A DNA stretch of 64,000 bases from Geobacter sp. (lineage in GTDB: Bacteria; Desulfobacterota; Desulfuromonadia; Geobacterales; Geobacteraceae): positions 1 to 64,000 of the forward strand of contig POSG01000009.1 in assembly GCA_003314535.1 (NCBI GenBank), in the 5' to 3' direction. The notes below the pieces were generated by a model that did not search any database, was not told the DNA's origin, and saw nothing but the letters and a program-made list of their open reading frames with translations. Shown one piece after another: positions 1-8,100 of this stretch. Position 1 is the first letter of the stretch. Each line of letters opens with the position of its first letter. Both the position numbers and the translations under genes were made by a program.

Positions 1-60
1 ATCTTCGGGCTTCTTGTAGTCTTTCATCAATGTGTCAAGCAGTTCGTCGGTCGTGGCCAT
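1..60 (-). CDS. IS256-family (mutator-type) transposase, N-terminal 20 residues only
   Basis: Twenty codons are visible, beginning MATTDELLDTLMKDY and ending at the window edge. This start is characteristic of IS256/mutator-type DDE transposases, which continue with a leucine-rich stretch and the DDE core outside this window. A Shine-Dalgarno-like AGGAGAG lies just upstream of the ATG. The short length limits certainty, but the agreement with the inverted-repeat-like sequence upstream supports the call. The protein would cut and rejoin the element ends during transposition. Confidence 0.7.
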   Translation of the reverse strand, partial: MATTDELLDTLMKDYKKPED

Positions 61-124
61 CGGTCTCTCCTGTGGTGGGAATTTGTAACCGATTTTGGCC
101 ATTTACACAAAGGATTTTACACCC
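1..124 (-). mobile_element. End of an IS256-family insertion sequence (partial, runs off the left edge)
   Basis: Reading the minus strand, the element appears to begin near 124 with GGGTGTAAAATCCTTTGTGT, which resembles IS256-family terminal inverted repeats (recalled, not searched). About 60 bp further in is the start of a transposase gene. The outer edge coincides with the point where the neighbouring nuclease-like protein loses its expected C-terminus. The other end lies outside the window, so neither the second inverted repeat nor the target duplication can be seen. The exact boundary could be off by a few bases. Confidence 0.7.
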
Positions 125-831
125 TCGTGCCGATTGACAAGGAGCAAGTCTAGTCTGTCTCCGTCTGGTAAAACTTTTTCGTAATCAACTACTTTCAAAC
201 CTTTTCCTATAATAGATGGATTTTTCCTTATGAGTTTTTGTATTTCTGACTCTTTAATCTTATGAACTTCATCGAAAGGTATAATTTCATCTCCTTCATC
301 GTAAAAGTTCAGATGGTATTGTACGTCTGAAGTGTTCTCAATTTTATTGTTACTCTGGTATTTGTCTATTTCTGATATGAGCATATCAACATCATCAAGT
401 GTTAATTGTCTGTGAGACCTAGTCGCTGAGGCTATAACTTGTAATTCAGTTCTTGAACCATTATCAAAATCAGTAAAATCTATCCCTAGTGAAAGCTTAT
501 TAGCCAATATTTTGTTGAGTGGAATAGGCTTTCTAAGTCTTTTTGAATTTATCTTATTGCCAATAAACAGCCAGTCGTCGTATTGACCATCACAATTTAT
601 ATTCGGGTCTTTTTGCGCATCTTCGGAGGAAACAATACGCTCCACTACTATGTAGCTGGTTATATATTTTGTATTCCCGATTTTTGTATGGAAAAACAGA
701 TAACTTCCGGAGGTAACGTTGTTTTTAAGAGCTTCGCCCCTCCATTCTGAGTCTCCATAGGACATTTCTCTAAAATCAGGATCCTTATGACCCTTGATAG
801 GTACGTACGGGATTAGATAATTGATAGGCAT
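103..831 (-). pseudogene. Putative nucleic-acid-processing protein with C-terminal PDDEXK/NucS-like domain, truncated by an insertion sequence
   Basis: The open frame gives 242 residues from an ATG with a good GAGGAG ribosome site. The N-terminal 120 residues resemble small domains found in DNA-modification-associated proteins (a tentative match by eye). Residues 195-235 look like the start of a DUF91/NucS-type PDDEXK nuclease: a helix with ESEIQKLI, NPSIIGKGL, then a hydrophobic RLDLLLVN strand. The expected following strand with the catalytic E-x-K is missing; the frame runs into the IS end and stops after a few foreign codons (GVKSFV). The host part is about 125-831. The gene is AT-rich compared with the rest of the window, which suggests recent transfer. 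The intact protein was probably a defence or DNA-modification enzyme, but this is an inference. Confidence 0.6.
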
Positions 832-1086
832 AATTTCTTCTCCTCAGATTTAATTTGCGGGGTAACTACTTATTGATGAGCCCCTGCCCAACCACCAATT
901 TTTCACAAATTTTATCTTATTTTTTCATGTTGACTAAAACATTAAATGTATTTAATATTTACTGCATATACAACATGAAAATTTGGAAGTTGAGCGTTTA
1001 AATCAATATTCCATTTAGGCGTTTACCATTTTAAATGGGCAGACGAAATATACGCTCACTCATGATTGAAGTCAAAGGAGAATTCC
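832..1086. other. AT-rich intergenic spacer
   Basis: This stretch lies between the divergent nuclease-like gene and the integrase fragment. It is markedly AT-rich, with long T and A runs near 900-960, and no open frame of note. It presumably holds the promoters of both flanking genes, but I could not pick a convincing -35/-10 pair. Confidence 0.4.
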
Positions 1087-2007
1087 ATGCTTAGAATTCC
1101 CGAATCCACCCTTACCGAATATGTTGCCTACCTCAAATCAAGAAATATTCCACCGTCACGTAACAGCGAATACACGAAGTGGCTGCGCTATTATCTCGAT
1201 TTTTGTAACAAATATCCTGTTCCGACCAGCAAAGCCGAACGAGTACGACTATTCTGTGACAAATTGAAGGAAAAGAGACAAAATGATACGCATCGCGAGA
1301 GGGCAGCCCATGCGGTATCGCTCTACTTCGAGATGCTGAACAACAGGAGCGCTTGCTATTCCGAGAAAATTCCGGACGGTGATGACTCCTTTTGGATACC
1401 CGGCCAGCAAGCCCAACATACTGCTTACATCAGAACCGAAATGGGCGCGTCTCCGGAAAACGATGGCTTGCAGAGGAATGCCTTATCGACAAAAGCAGGG
1501 GATCTGCCTGGGCAGGCACCTTATTATGTCTCGGAGAATGCCCCCGCATATTCGACCTATGCATCCAGAAAATCCCAATTCACTGTTTCCGGTTACCAGG
1601 AAAAGTCGGCCTCTCCCGAGTGGGACAAGACCCTTGAAACCATGGCGACCGAGATCAAAGTGCGGCATTATTCCCGCAAAACATTGAAGACCTATGCCTT
1701 GTGTTCCCGTAATTTCCAGCGGTTCCTGAAAGATAAGACGCCGATGGAGCTGACAACCGAGGATGTGAAGGAGTACCTCTCATTCCTTGCAATAAAAAGC
1801 AGGGTCGCCGCTTCTACCCAGAACCAGGCTTTCAATTCGCTCCTCTTCCTTTACCGCCATGGACTTAAGCGGGATTTTGGAGTGCTCCGTGATGTCCCCC
1901 GGGCAAAGAAATCGCTTTACATCCCGACGGTGCTCTCCCGTTCAGAGATCCATTGTGTCCCGGTGAGGACGTTAAAGGAACCGATGAGTCCGCTGGATTT
2001 CAATTAG
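1087..2007 (+). pseudogene. Tyrosine recombinase of the integron-integrase type, lacking its catalytic domain
   Basis: The frame encodes 306 residues from the ATG at 1087, preceded by AAAGGAG; an upstream TTG at 1066 is less likely. It carries two SAM-like DNA-binding modules: residues about 1-90 (STLTEYVAYLKSR) and about 195-285 (RHYSRKTLKTYALCSRNFQRF, then STQNQAFNSLLFLYRH). The second closely follows the core-binding domain of integron integrases, including RAKKSLYIPTVLSRSEI. The catalytic domain with its Arg-His-Arg-Tyr residues should follow but the similarity ends near residue 290 and the frame stops. The protein is therefore unlikely to recombine DNA. It sits beside an IS element and AT-rich DNA, consistent with a decayed mobile island. 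Confidence 0.7.
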
Positions 2008-2219
2008 ACAAACTGAATACGCAGTGCACAAGGCGTAAGAAACATGCAACAGGCTGAAGGGGATGGTATGGTTGAAGGCTAAGGGCAGAAGACTGAAGGA
2101 GGAAGGGGGATGATTTTTGCTTCAGTGGTCCAGATAATCGACCGAGACTGCCCTTTAAGGCCGAGAGATCAAATATGAGGGGTTGCATGGCGTCGGGTCA
2201 ATCCCGGCATCACGACACC
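2008..2219. other. Intergenic region between integrase fragment and pelG
   Basis: No gene, clear terminator or attC-like structure is recognisable. The missing catalytic half of the integrase is not here in any frame I can see. The region separates accessory DNA from the 3' end of the pel operon. Confidence 0.4.
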
Positions 2220-3590
2220 CTACCTGAGCATGAAGGTCTCGTATTCGAGAATGCCCAGGTCACGGTCCAGGAGCACCATGCCGGCGAAGATGGCAACTAC
2301 CAGCGACAGAGCGAAGCCGTAGCCGTAGAAGAACGGCCCGGCCATGATGGAAAGGATGCTGAAAACGATGTTCAGCCCGGCGAACAGCATGACCAGGGAA
2401 AGGACCCTTTTGCGCCGGTCGAGGTAGAAGTAGATGTTGAGGATGGCGAGGAACACCACCTGGAAGCTGGCGCCGGCCACGTCCACGTAGAGCAGCGGGA
2501 ATATCATCTCGTCGATCCCGGCCAGCCTCAGAAGCGGCCGGCCCAGGAGGAAGATACCGATGGCGGCGATGGCCTGGATCTTCATGATGTCGTAGATCCC
2601 CTCTCGGGCCATCCGCACCATCTCGTCCTTCATGTCGTAAATATGACCGAGCGTGCCGCCTTCCCTGACCGCGTCATAGTACTTGTCGTAGAACTCGACG
2701 AAGTCGGTCTCCATCCTGGCCAGGAACACCGCCATCCCCGGCAGGATGGCCAGGTAGGCCAAGAATATGGGCAGGTCGTACACCTCGGAGGCCCGCAAGG
2801 GGCCGATGACCGGATTGCCGGTATAGGGATGGAACCAGAACACGATCTTGTCGGCCCAGATGCCCAGGTTGTAGAAAAAGCCGGTCAGCACCAGGGCGTG
2901 ACGCACCCTCCCCCTGCGCAGGAAATCGAACTCCAGGAACTTGCGGGAGGGGTAATTACGGTAGACCACCAGCAGCATGCCCATGAGCAGGACGAACTGG
3001 CCGACCAGGAACCCCAGCATCAGTCCTTCCAGGTTCAGGAAACGAAGGGAAACCGCGAGTATCACGGTGACTCCGTACCCTATGGCGAAATTGGCCAGGA
3101 TGGACTTGTAGGCCTTCAGGCCTGAAAGGAGGATGGCGGCGATCCAGACATTGCACAGCACCACGAAGGTCGTGGCGAACAGGATCCTGAACAGCAGGGA
3201 CTGGGCGTCGAACAAAAGCAATGCGAAGGGGAACACCAGACAGCCGGCAACCGTGGTCACCAGCAGGATGACGCCGTTCATGTTGGGTATGAGGCGGTGA
3301 TGCTCCTTTTCGAAGATCCGGTCGGCGCAGTAGCGGGTGAAGGCAAGCTGGAAAAACCCGGTAAGTATGAGGCTTGCGGCCATCAGGTAGGTTACGGCGG
3401 TCTGGAACTGGCTTATGAGCGAAGGCGGAATGACCACCTTGAGGGAAATGATGCCGATGAAGAGCACCGCGATGATGGAGAGAATCCAGGGGCCGCTGCT
3501 GATGATCCCGGCGTAGGCATAGGCCTGGAGGAGGGAGAAATAGGAATCCCTCTTCATCAGTTTGCGCAGTTCGAATCCTATTCCTGCCAT
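2220..3590 (-). CDS. pelG: PelG, inner-membrane polysaccharide exporter of the Wzx/PST flippase type
   Basis: PelG is the many-spanning inner-membrane protein of the Pel polysaccharide synthase; with PelF it forms the synthesis and transport module, assisted by PelD and PelE. The 456-residue length equals that known for Pseudomonas PelG. The N-terminus MAGIGFELRKLMKRDS is typical of the family, and about 12 hydrophobic segments follow across the protein. The start codon overlaps the end of pelF by 13 nt, indicating translational coupling. It is the last gene of the operon in transcription order A to G. No clear terminator was found downstream. Confidence 0.95.
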   Translation of the reverse strand: MAGIGFELRKLMKRDSYFSLLQAYAYAGIISSGPWILSIIAVLFIGIISLKVVIPPSLISQFQTAVTYLMAASLILTGFFQLAFTRYCADRIFEKEHHRLIPNMNGVILLVTTVAGCLVFPFALLLFDAQSLLFRILFATTFVVLCNVWIAAILLSGLKAYKSILANFAIGYGVTVILAVSLRFLNLEGLMLGFLVGQFVLLMGMLLVVYRNYPSRKFLEFDFLRRGRVRHALVLTGFFYNLGIWADKIVFWFHPYTGNPVIGPLRASEVYDLPIFLAYLAILPGMAVFLARMETDFVEFYDKYYDAVREGGTLGHIYDMKDEMVRMAREGIYDIMKIQAIAAIGIFLLGRPLLRLAGIDEMIFPLLYVDVAGASFQVVFLAILNIYFYLDRRKRVLSLVMLFAGLNIVFSILSIMAGPFFYGYGFALSLVVAIFAGMVLLDRDLGILEYETFMLR

Positions 3591-5101
3591 TGCTGCAACC
3601 CCTTTTCATAGAGTTTACGATACTCGGAAACCATTCTTCCGGTGGTATAATAGCGACGGACCCTGTGCAGCGCCGCGTCACTTGCCGCCTTCCATCGCTC
3701 GGGCGACTGGAGGAACTCGCAGGAGGCATCCGCCAGCGCCTTGGGATCGTTGATGCCCACGATGGCGCCTGCCGCCCCCAGCCTGCGGTCCTCCGCGTCA
3801 AGGCCGTAAATAAGCTGGCTGCACGCGCCCACATCGGTGGCGACAACCGGCACGCCTGCGGCAAAGGACTCGATGACTACCAGGGGCAGCCCCTCGCTGA
3901 TCGAGCTGAGCAAAACGACGCCGGTCAGGGGATAGATTTCCTCGACGTTCCTCATTCCCATGAAACGCACCCGCTCACTCACCTGCAGGCTCTCCGCCAA
4001 CGCCCTGCATTCATCGGCGTAATCGGCATCCTCGTCGGACGGGCCGACTATCCATCCTTCTATTTCCGGTACCCGGTCGGCCATGATCCTTATGGTGCGT
4101 ATGAAGGTCTTGATGTCCTTTATGGGCACCACCCTTCCCACCAGGCTCAGCACCTGGGGCGGAGTCCGCAGCCCGGCACTTTCAACCTGCCCGAACCGCT
4201 CCAGGTCGATGCCGTTGGGAATGACCCGCGTGCGTTCGGCAGGTGCGCCGTCCTCGATCTGCCTCAGCCTGGCGCCTTCGTAAAGCGATACGATGTCGCC
4301 GGAAACCGAATAGCAGATCCTTCCCAGGGTCTCGAAGAAGCGCATCCACAAGGTCCGGTAATAGCTGATTTCAGCCGGGTCCTTCTGCAGCGCTTCCCGG
4401 TTGTCCCTTATCCAGTCGCTTTGCAGCAGATCGATCCTGCGTTCCTTGGTATATATGCCGTGCTCGCTCAAAATGAGCGGCCTTTGCCTGCTGCTGCCCA
4501 GCATTGCTCCCAGGAAACCGGCATAACCGGTGGAAACGGAGTGGTAGAGCCCGGCAGGGATCAAGCCTTCCGCTATGGCGGCCAGCCTCCAGAGCGGGCC
4601 GTGCATGTTCCTTACCGTCCAGAAGTAATCGAGAAACGACGGATCGGTGCAGCGGGACTGGTACATCTCCGTAATGAATTGCCAGGCATACTCGGAGTAG
4701 AGGAACTGGGAATAGTCGACGCCGTCCGGAGATGTCAGGTAGAACCGGGGGTCGACCATCATCTTCTCCCGGTCGGTCGCACCGCGGGACAGGAATGACG
4801 AATGCCAGTTTCTCATGGCCTCGAGTTTTTCCATGTTGCCCGGGCGGCGCCTGATCATGGGTGTCTCTCCCTGTTCGCCCAGGTAGTGCGCCTCCAGGTG
4901 AAGCAGGTTGGGAGGCAGTTCGTAGCGCTGCTCCCCGTAATCCTCCGGCCGGCTGCCGATGAAAACCGCCCCGAAGCTGTAGTCGGGAAAAGCCCGGATA
5001 AGCTGGTCCACCCAGCTGGAAACCCCGCCGCTGACATAGGGGAACGTGCCCTCCAGGAGCAGCATGATATCGACACGGCCTGCCCGCGGGAAACGATCCA
5101 T
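3578..5101 (-). CDS. pelF: PelF, cytoplasmic glycosyltransferase (GT4-type) that polymerises Pel polysaccharide
   Basis: PelF uses UDP-activated amino sugars to build the galactosamine/glucosamine-type Pel polymer. The protein is 507 residues, the same as Pseudomonas PelF. The N-terminal signature LLLEGTFPYVSGGVSSW (residues 14-30) is diagnostic. A GT-B fold is supported by EHGIYTKER near 213, PNGID near 295, the R323/K328 pair typical of nucleotide-sugar binding, and the retaining E-x7-E motif at E403 and E411 (EGLPLVVIE). The ATG directly follows the pelE stop codon with no gap, as expected for a coupled operon. Confidence 0.96.
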   Translation of the reverse strand: MDRFPRAGRVDIMLLLEGTFPYVSGGVSSWVDQLIRAFPDYSFGAVFIGSRPEDYGEQRYELPPNLLHLEAHYLGEQGETPMIRRRPGNMEKLEAMRNWHSSFLSRGATDREKMMVDPRFYLTSPDGVDYSQFLYSEYAWQFITEMYQSRCTDPSFLDYFWTVRNMHGPLWRLAAIAEGLIPAGLYHSVSTGYAGFLGAMLGSSRQRPLILSEHGIYTKERRIDLLQSDWIRDNREALQKDPAEISYYRTLWMRFFETLGRICYSVSGDIVSLYEGARLRQIEDGAPAERTRVIPNGIDLERFGQVESAGLRTPPQVLSLVGRVVPIKDIKTFIRTIRIMADRVPEIEGWIVGPSDEDADYADECRALAESLQVSERVRFMGMRNVEEIYPLTGVVLLSSISEGLPLVVIESFAAGVPVVATDVGACSQLIYGLDAEDRRLGAAGAIVGINDPKALADASCEFLQSPERWKAASDAALHRVRRYYTTGRMVSEYRKLYEKGLQQWQE

Positions 5102-6094
5102 CTATGCCCCTCCCCAAAAGGAAACGACCGCCCCGATGCCCGGCTTGTGGCGCAAGGTCGGGTGGCCGGAAAGGAGGCGCTTCAGGGCTGCGAAATCCCG
5201 TTTCCGGTACAGGAGCTCCGCCTGGAACGGCACGCCCTTGCCCGGCGCGGCGCCCAGTGCCAGCGCCTTTTCGAAGGCTCGCTCCGCCCCGAGCACATCT
5301 CCGCGCAGGAGGAGGACCCGTCCCATGAGCATGGCAATCGGATGGTTGGGCCCCTTGAGCTCTTCGTTCTTCCGCGCATAATTAAGCGCCTGGTCCAGGC
5401 AGAACTCCTTCAGCTCGTCCCTGACCAGTTCATTGTAGATGAACTCCCAGTAGGAGAAGGCGAGCCTCCCGCAGATCACCCCTTTTTCCCCCTCGTCATC
5501 CGTGGCTTTCAGTTCCTGGAGCATGCGGCTGATTGCAGCGCTGATGTTTTTCTCCCTCTTGTCGAAAATGTTGAACGCCACCAGGCGGATTTCGTCATCG
5601 CTGTCACCGGTGGCCATCTGCAGCAGGCGGCTCCCCTGCTGCCCGGGGACGGCTCCCGCCGCCATGAGCGCCTCTATCTTGATCTGCCGGGAGATGGACT
5701 CGTCCTTGAGGCGCGACCAGGCGCCCCCCTCCCCCATGGTGACCGGCTTGACCCTTTCCACGGCCGCGGAGGGAAGCCTGGGGATGATGAAGAATTCGGG
5801 CCTCACCCGTTTCTTGCCCGCCACCCTGAAGTAGAGCAGTATGAGCATCATCCCCAGGATGCCCAGCAGCGGCATGAAGAAAATGAATGAGAAGAACAAA
5901 AGCCCCTGTCTCCTCCTGTCCAGGTATCCCGGGGGAAGAGTGACGGGAAGCGTCAGCGCAAAGCACAGGCTCGCCAGAAGGTGCGCGATGAATGCCGCCG
6001 TGAACAACGGCCAGCCCGCTCCCGGGAAGAACAGCGCACCGATGCTGGCCAGCTCAGTCAGCAGCGTGTACAGCGGGAACTTGAGATTCGCCAT
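5102..6094 (-). CDS. pelE: PelE, inner-membrane TPR protein of the Pel synthase complex
   Basis: The 330-residue protein has two clusters of hydrophobic N-terminal helices (about 10-50 and 65-90) and a soluble helical C-terminal part (about 150-325) with TPR-like repeats such as LLRGDVLGAERAFEKAL. Length, topology and position between pelD and pelF match PelE, which scaffolds PelD, PelF and PelG at the inner membrane. PelE is poorly conserved between species, so context carries much of the weight. The start overlaps the end of pelD by 41 nt. Confidence 0.88.
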   Translation of the reverse strand: MANLKFPLYTLLTELASIGALFFPGAGWPLFTAAFIAHLLASLCFALTLPVTLPPGYLDRRRQGLLFFSFIFFMPLLGILGMMLILLYFRVAGKKRVRPEFFIIPRLPSAAVERVKPVTMGEGGAWSRLKDESISRQIKIEALMAAGAVPGQQGSRLLQMATGDSDDEIRLVAFNIFDKREKNISAAISRMLQELKATDDEGEKGVICGRLAFSYWEFIYNELVRDELKEFCLDQALNYARKNEELKGPNHPIAMLMGRVLLLRGDVLGAERAFEKALALGAAPGKGVPFQAELLYRKRDFAALKRLLSGHPTLRHKPGIGAVVSFWGGA

Positions 6095-7415
6095 CTATCC
6101 CCTCCAGCTTCAAGAGTTCGCGCAGGTGGCCCAGGGGAGAAACGGTCGGCACTATCTGGAGCAGGCGCGACGTTATGAGTTCGTCTCCCAGCCGCATGCC
6201 GAACCGGGTGCGGACGAATTTGCTGACGCGGGTCAGGTACCCCTCGCCCCCGGTGATATTGGAAAACGGCATGAGCGTTATCAGCAGGATCCCCTGTGGG
6301 GTCGGGAGCCTCCACACATGGTCCAGACCGCGCTGTTTCTTCTCCATGGTAAGGGCCATCTCCTCCTGGCGGGCATTGGGATTCACCCGCAGCAGGCCCA
6401 GGGTGCTCTCGATGCCCAGCTCCCGGTTCAGGCGGTGCATTTTTATGAGCTCGGAGGCAAAGATCGGCGGGCAGCCAGGGAACACCTCCAGGATCTCGGC
6501 GGCCTTGACCGTCGCGGCGGCATGCTCGACACAATAGGAGAGCAGAACCCCCAGTATCTGGAGCGTCTCCCTCTGCAGGGCGAGAAACGGCATCTCGGAC
6601 ACCAGCAGCACCGCCAGCAGGTCCCCGGAACTGCTGCGCATCGGCGAGGCGACCAGGTAGCTGCTGTGCTGTTCGACCGACATCTTTTCCACGGACTGGT
6701 AGGCGGTGCCGTCCGATTCCATGGCAGCGCGAAGCAGGAGATCCTCAGGCTCGTAGGGAGCGCCCTTCCCGATGGAAGCCACCGGAGTCGACGAAAGCCT
6801 TCCGTCCTCCACCAGGTAGAAGGAGGCGCTGTCCAGGCTGCAGTAGTGGGAAAGTAAGGACAAGAGCTCTCCCGCGACCTCGCCGTCGATTTCCCCGCCG
6901 TGCCGCATCAGGAACAGCCGCATGTCGACCATGGCCTGCCTCAGGGTCAGCGGCTTGCTGATCAGGTTCTGCTCCAGACGGTCATGGGACACCCTGACCA
7001 TGAAATAGGCGCGGGAAATCTGCTGCGCCCGCTCCAGGGCATGCTCGCTGAGCATGTCCGCCCTCTTCAGCCTTTTGCGCCACACCGAGCCGAACTGTCC
7101 GCAGATCATGGTGAGGAGCAGCCCCCCAAGCATGTGGTCCAGGGGAAAGGGATAGGGCAATACGCCCGTCCGGTCCGCCAGGAACATGAGCAGGGCGATG
7201 ATCGACACCGATGCCAGGCCGGGCCCCATCCCGTAGCGCAGGGCCGCCAGGATCGGCGCGAACCAGAGCCACGGGAACCGGGCGGTGACCAGGAACGGGT
7301 CTTTGCCGTTGAAATAATACCCCCCGGCAAGCACCAGGAACGTGATGGCGATGGTTTCCAGCCACTGCACCACCCAGGGGGGAATCCTTCGTATGGATTT
7401 GATCAGTGTTTTCAT
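6054..7415 (-). CDS. pelD: PelD, inner-membrane c-di-GMP receptor activating Pel production
   Basis: The chosen start at 7415 gives 453 residues and forms an ATGA overlap with the pelC stop; a longer upstream frame is not credible. Four hydrophobic segments lie between about 14 and 108, then a helical linker (about 120-150), a GAF domain (about 160-300) and a degenerate GGDEF domain (about 310-430). The GGDEF domain lacks an active-site GGDEF but retains the receptor site R362-G-L-D365 and an Arg at 396, close to the spacing of the Pseudomonas c-di-GMP-binding residues R367, D370 and R402. Binding of c-di-GMP is known to switch on Pel polymerisation in Pseudomonas; the same control is inferred here. 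Confidence 0.94.
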   Translation of the reverse strand: MKTLIKSIRRIPPWVVQWLETIAITFLVLAGGYYFNGKDPFLVTARFPWLWFAPILAALRYGMGPGLASVSIIALLMFLADRTGVLPYPFPLDHMLGGLLLTMICGQFGSVWRKRLKRADMLSEHALERAQQISRAYFMVRVSHDRLEQNLISKPLTLRQAMVDMRLFLMRHGGEIDGEVAGELLSLLSHYCSLDSASFYLVEDGRLSSTPVASIGKGAPYEPEDLLLRAAMESDGTAYQSVEKMSVEQHSSYLVASPMRSSSGDLLAVLLVSEMPFLALQRETLQILGVLLSYCVEHAAATVKAAEILEVFPGCPPIFASELIKMHRLNRELGIESTLGLLRVNPNARQEEMALTMEKKQRGLDHVWRLPTPQGILLITLMPFSNITGGEGYLTRVSKFVRTRFGMRLGDELITSRLLQIVPTVSPLGHLRELLKLEGIDGESQVPAVHAAD

Positions 7416-7936
7416 TTTACGAGCATGGTTTCCAGCAACCGGTCGATGACCTGTTGCGCAACCGCGCTGACGGCGCCCCTGCTCCAGCCGCTCTTGGACC
7501 CGGTTCCGCTCCAGACGAGTCTGCCCTCCGGCAGCGCATAAACCTGTAACGTAATTCCCACCACCGGCTCGCCGTCGAGCCCCACCTTGTAGCGCCATTC
7601 ATTGACCGTGCCCGTCACAGCGTAGCGATACTTGTTCTTGCGCGCCCAGTCAAGGGCCTCTTTCTGGCGCTCTCCCTTCCTGCCCACGGAAATCTCGTCT
7701 TCTCCGGCCGCTCGCGGAGATTCGCCTAGATTCTTCACCCCGCGCGCGTACAGCAGGGAAGCGGTGATCGATTCGGCCCGCTCAGCGGCATAGGGGGTCT
7801 CCGTGTTGTTGACGAACGGCAGCATCACCCAGCCTTCGGCAAAGGAAACCGTCTCCTGGGCTCCCTGGTGGATTGTCACGCATGCTGCGAGAAGGGACAG
7901 CACCCCGCAGACCATGGCAGCTTTCAGAAATTTCAT
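7412..7936 (-). CDS. pelC: PelC, outer-membrane lipoprotein of the Pel export channel
   Basis: PelC is a lipoprotein that forms a periplasmic ring under the PelB pore. The ATG at 7936 is preceded by AAAGGGG at good spacing and starts a lipoprotein signal, MKFLKAAMVCGVLSLLAAC, with lipobox LAAC; upstream in-frame codons belong to the repeat region. The mature 155-residue protein is in the family range. It lies about 165 nt downstream of pelB, the only large gap in the operon, and its stop overlaps the pelD start. Its C-terminus keeps the amphipathic helix segment ending in LLETMLVK. Confidence 0.85.
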   Translation of the reverse strand: MKFLKAAMVCGVLSLLAACVTIHQGAQETVSFAEGWVMLPFVNNTETPYAAERAESITASLLYARGVKNLGESPRAAGEDEISVGRKGERQKEALDWARKNKYRYAVTGTVNEWRYKVGLDGEPVVGITLQVYALPEGRLVWSGTGSKSGWSRGAVSAVAQQVIDRLLETMLVK

Positions 7937-7974
7937 ATGAATCCCCTTTCTGTTCGATTCAATCTTTTTCCCAG

Positions 7975-8083
7975 CCCCCCTCATCCGGCCCTTCGGGCCA
8001 CCTTCTCCCTCAATGGAGAAGGGTTTACCTGCCATACCCTCTCCATCAAGGGAGAGGGTGGGCGCAGCCCGGGTGAGGGGTGA
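7975..8083. repeat. Large imperfect palindromic intergenic repeat (REP/MITE-like)
   Basis: Between pelB and pelC there is an imperfect palindrome. The left arm carries CCCCCCTCATCCGGCCC and CCTTCTCCCTCAATGGAG; the right arm carries CTCCATCAAGGGAGAGGG and CCCGGGTGAGGGG. Such CCTCATCCGG/GGGTGAGGG palindromes are common dispersed intergenic elements in proteobacteria (recalled). In RNA it would fold into one long hairpin and could modulate expression of the distal pelC-G genes. Confidence 0.75.
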
Positions 8084-8100
8084 AACTTTCAGTATGAAGC

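Noticed and set aside
2008-2219. attC site or pel terminator
   Set aside because: No imperfect palindrome with core sites and no hairpin plus T-run could be recognised.
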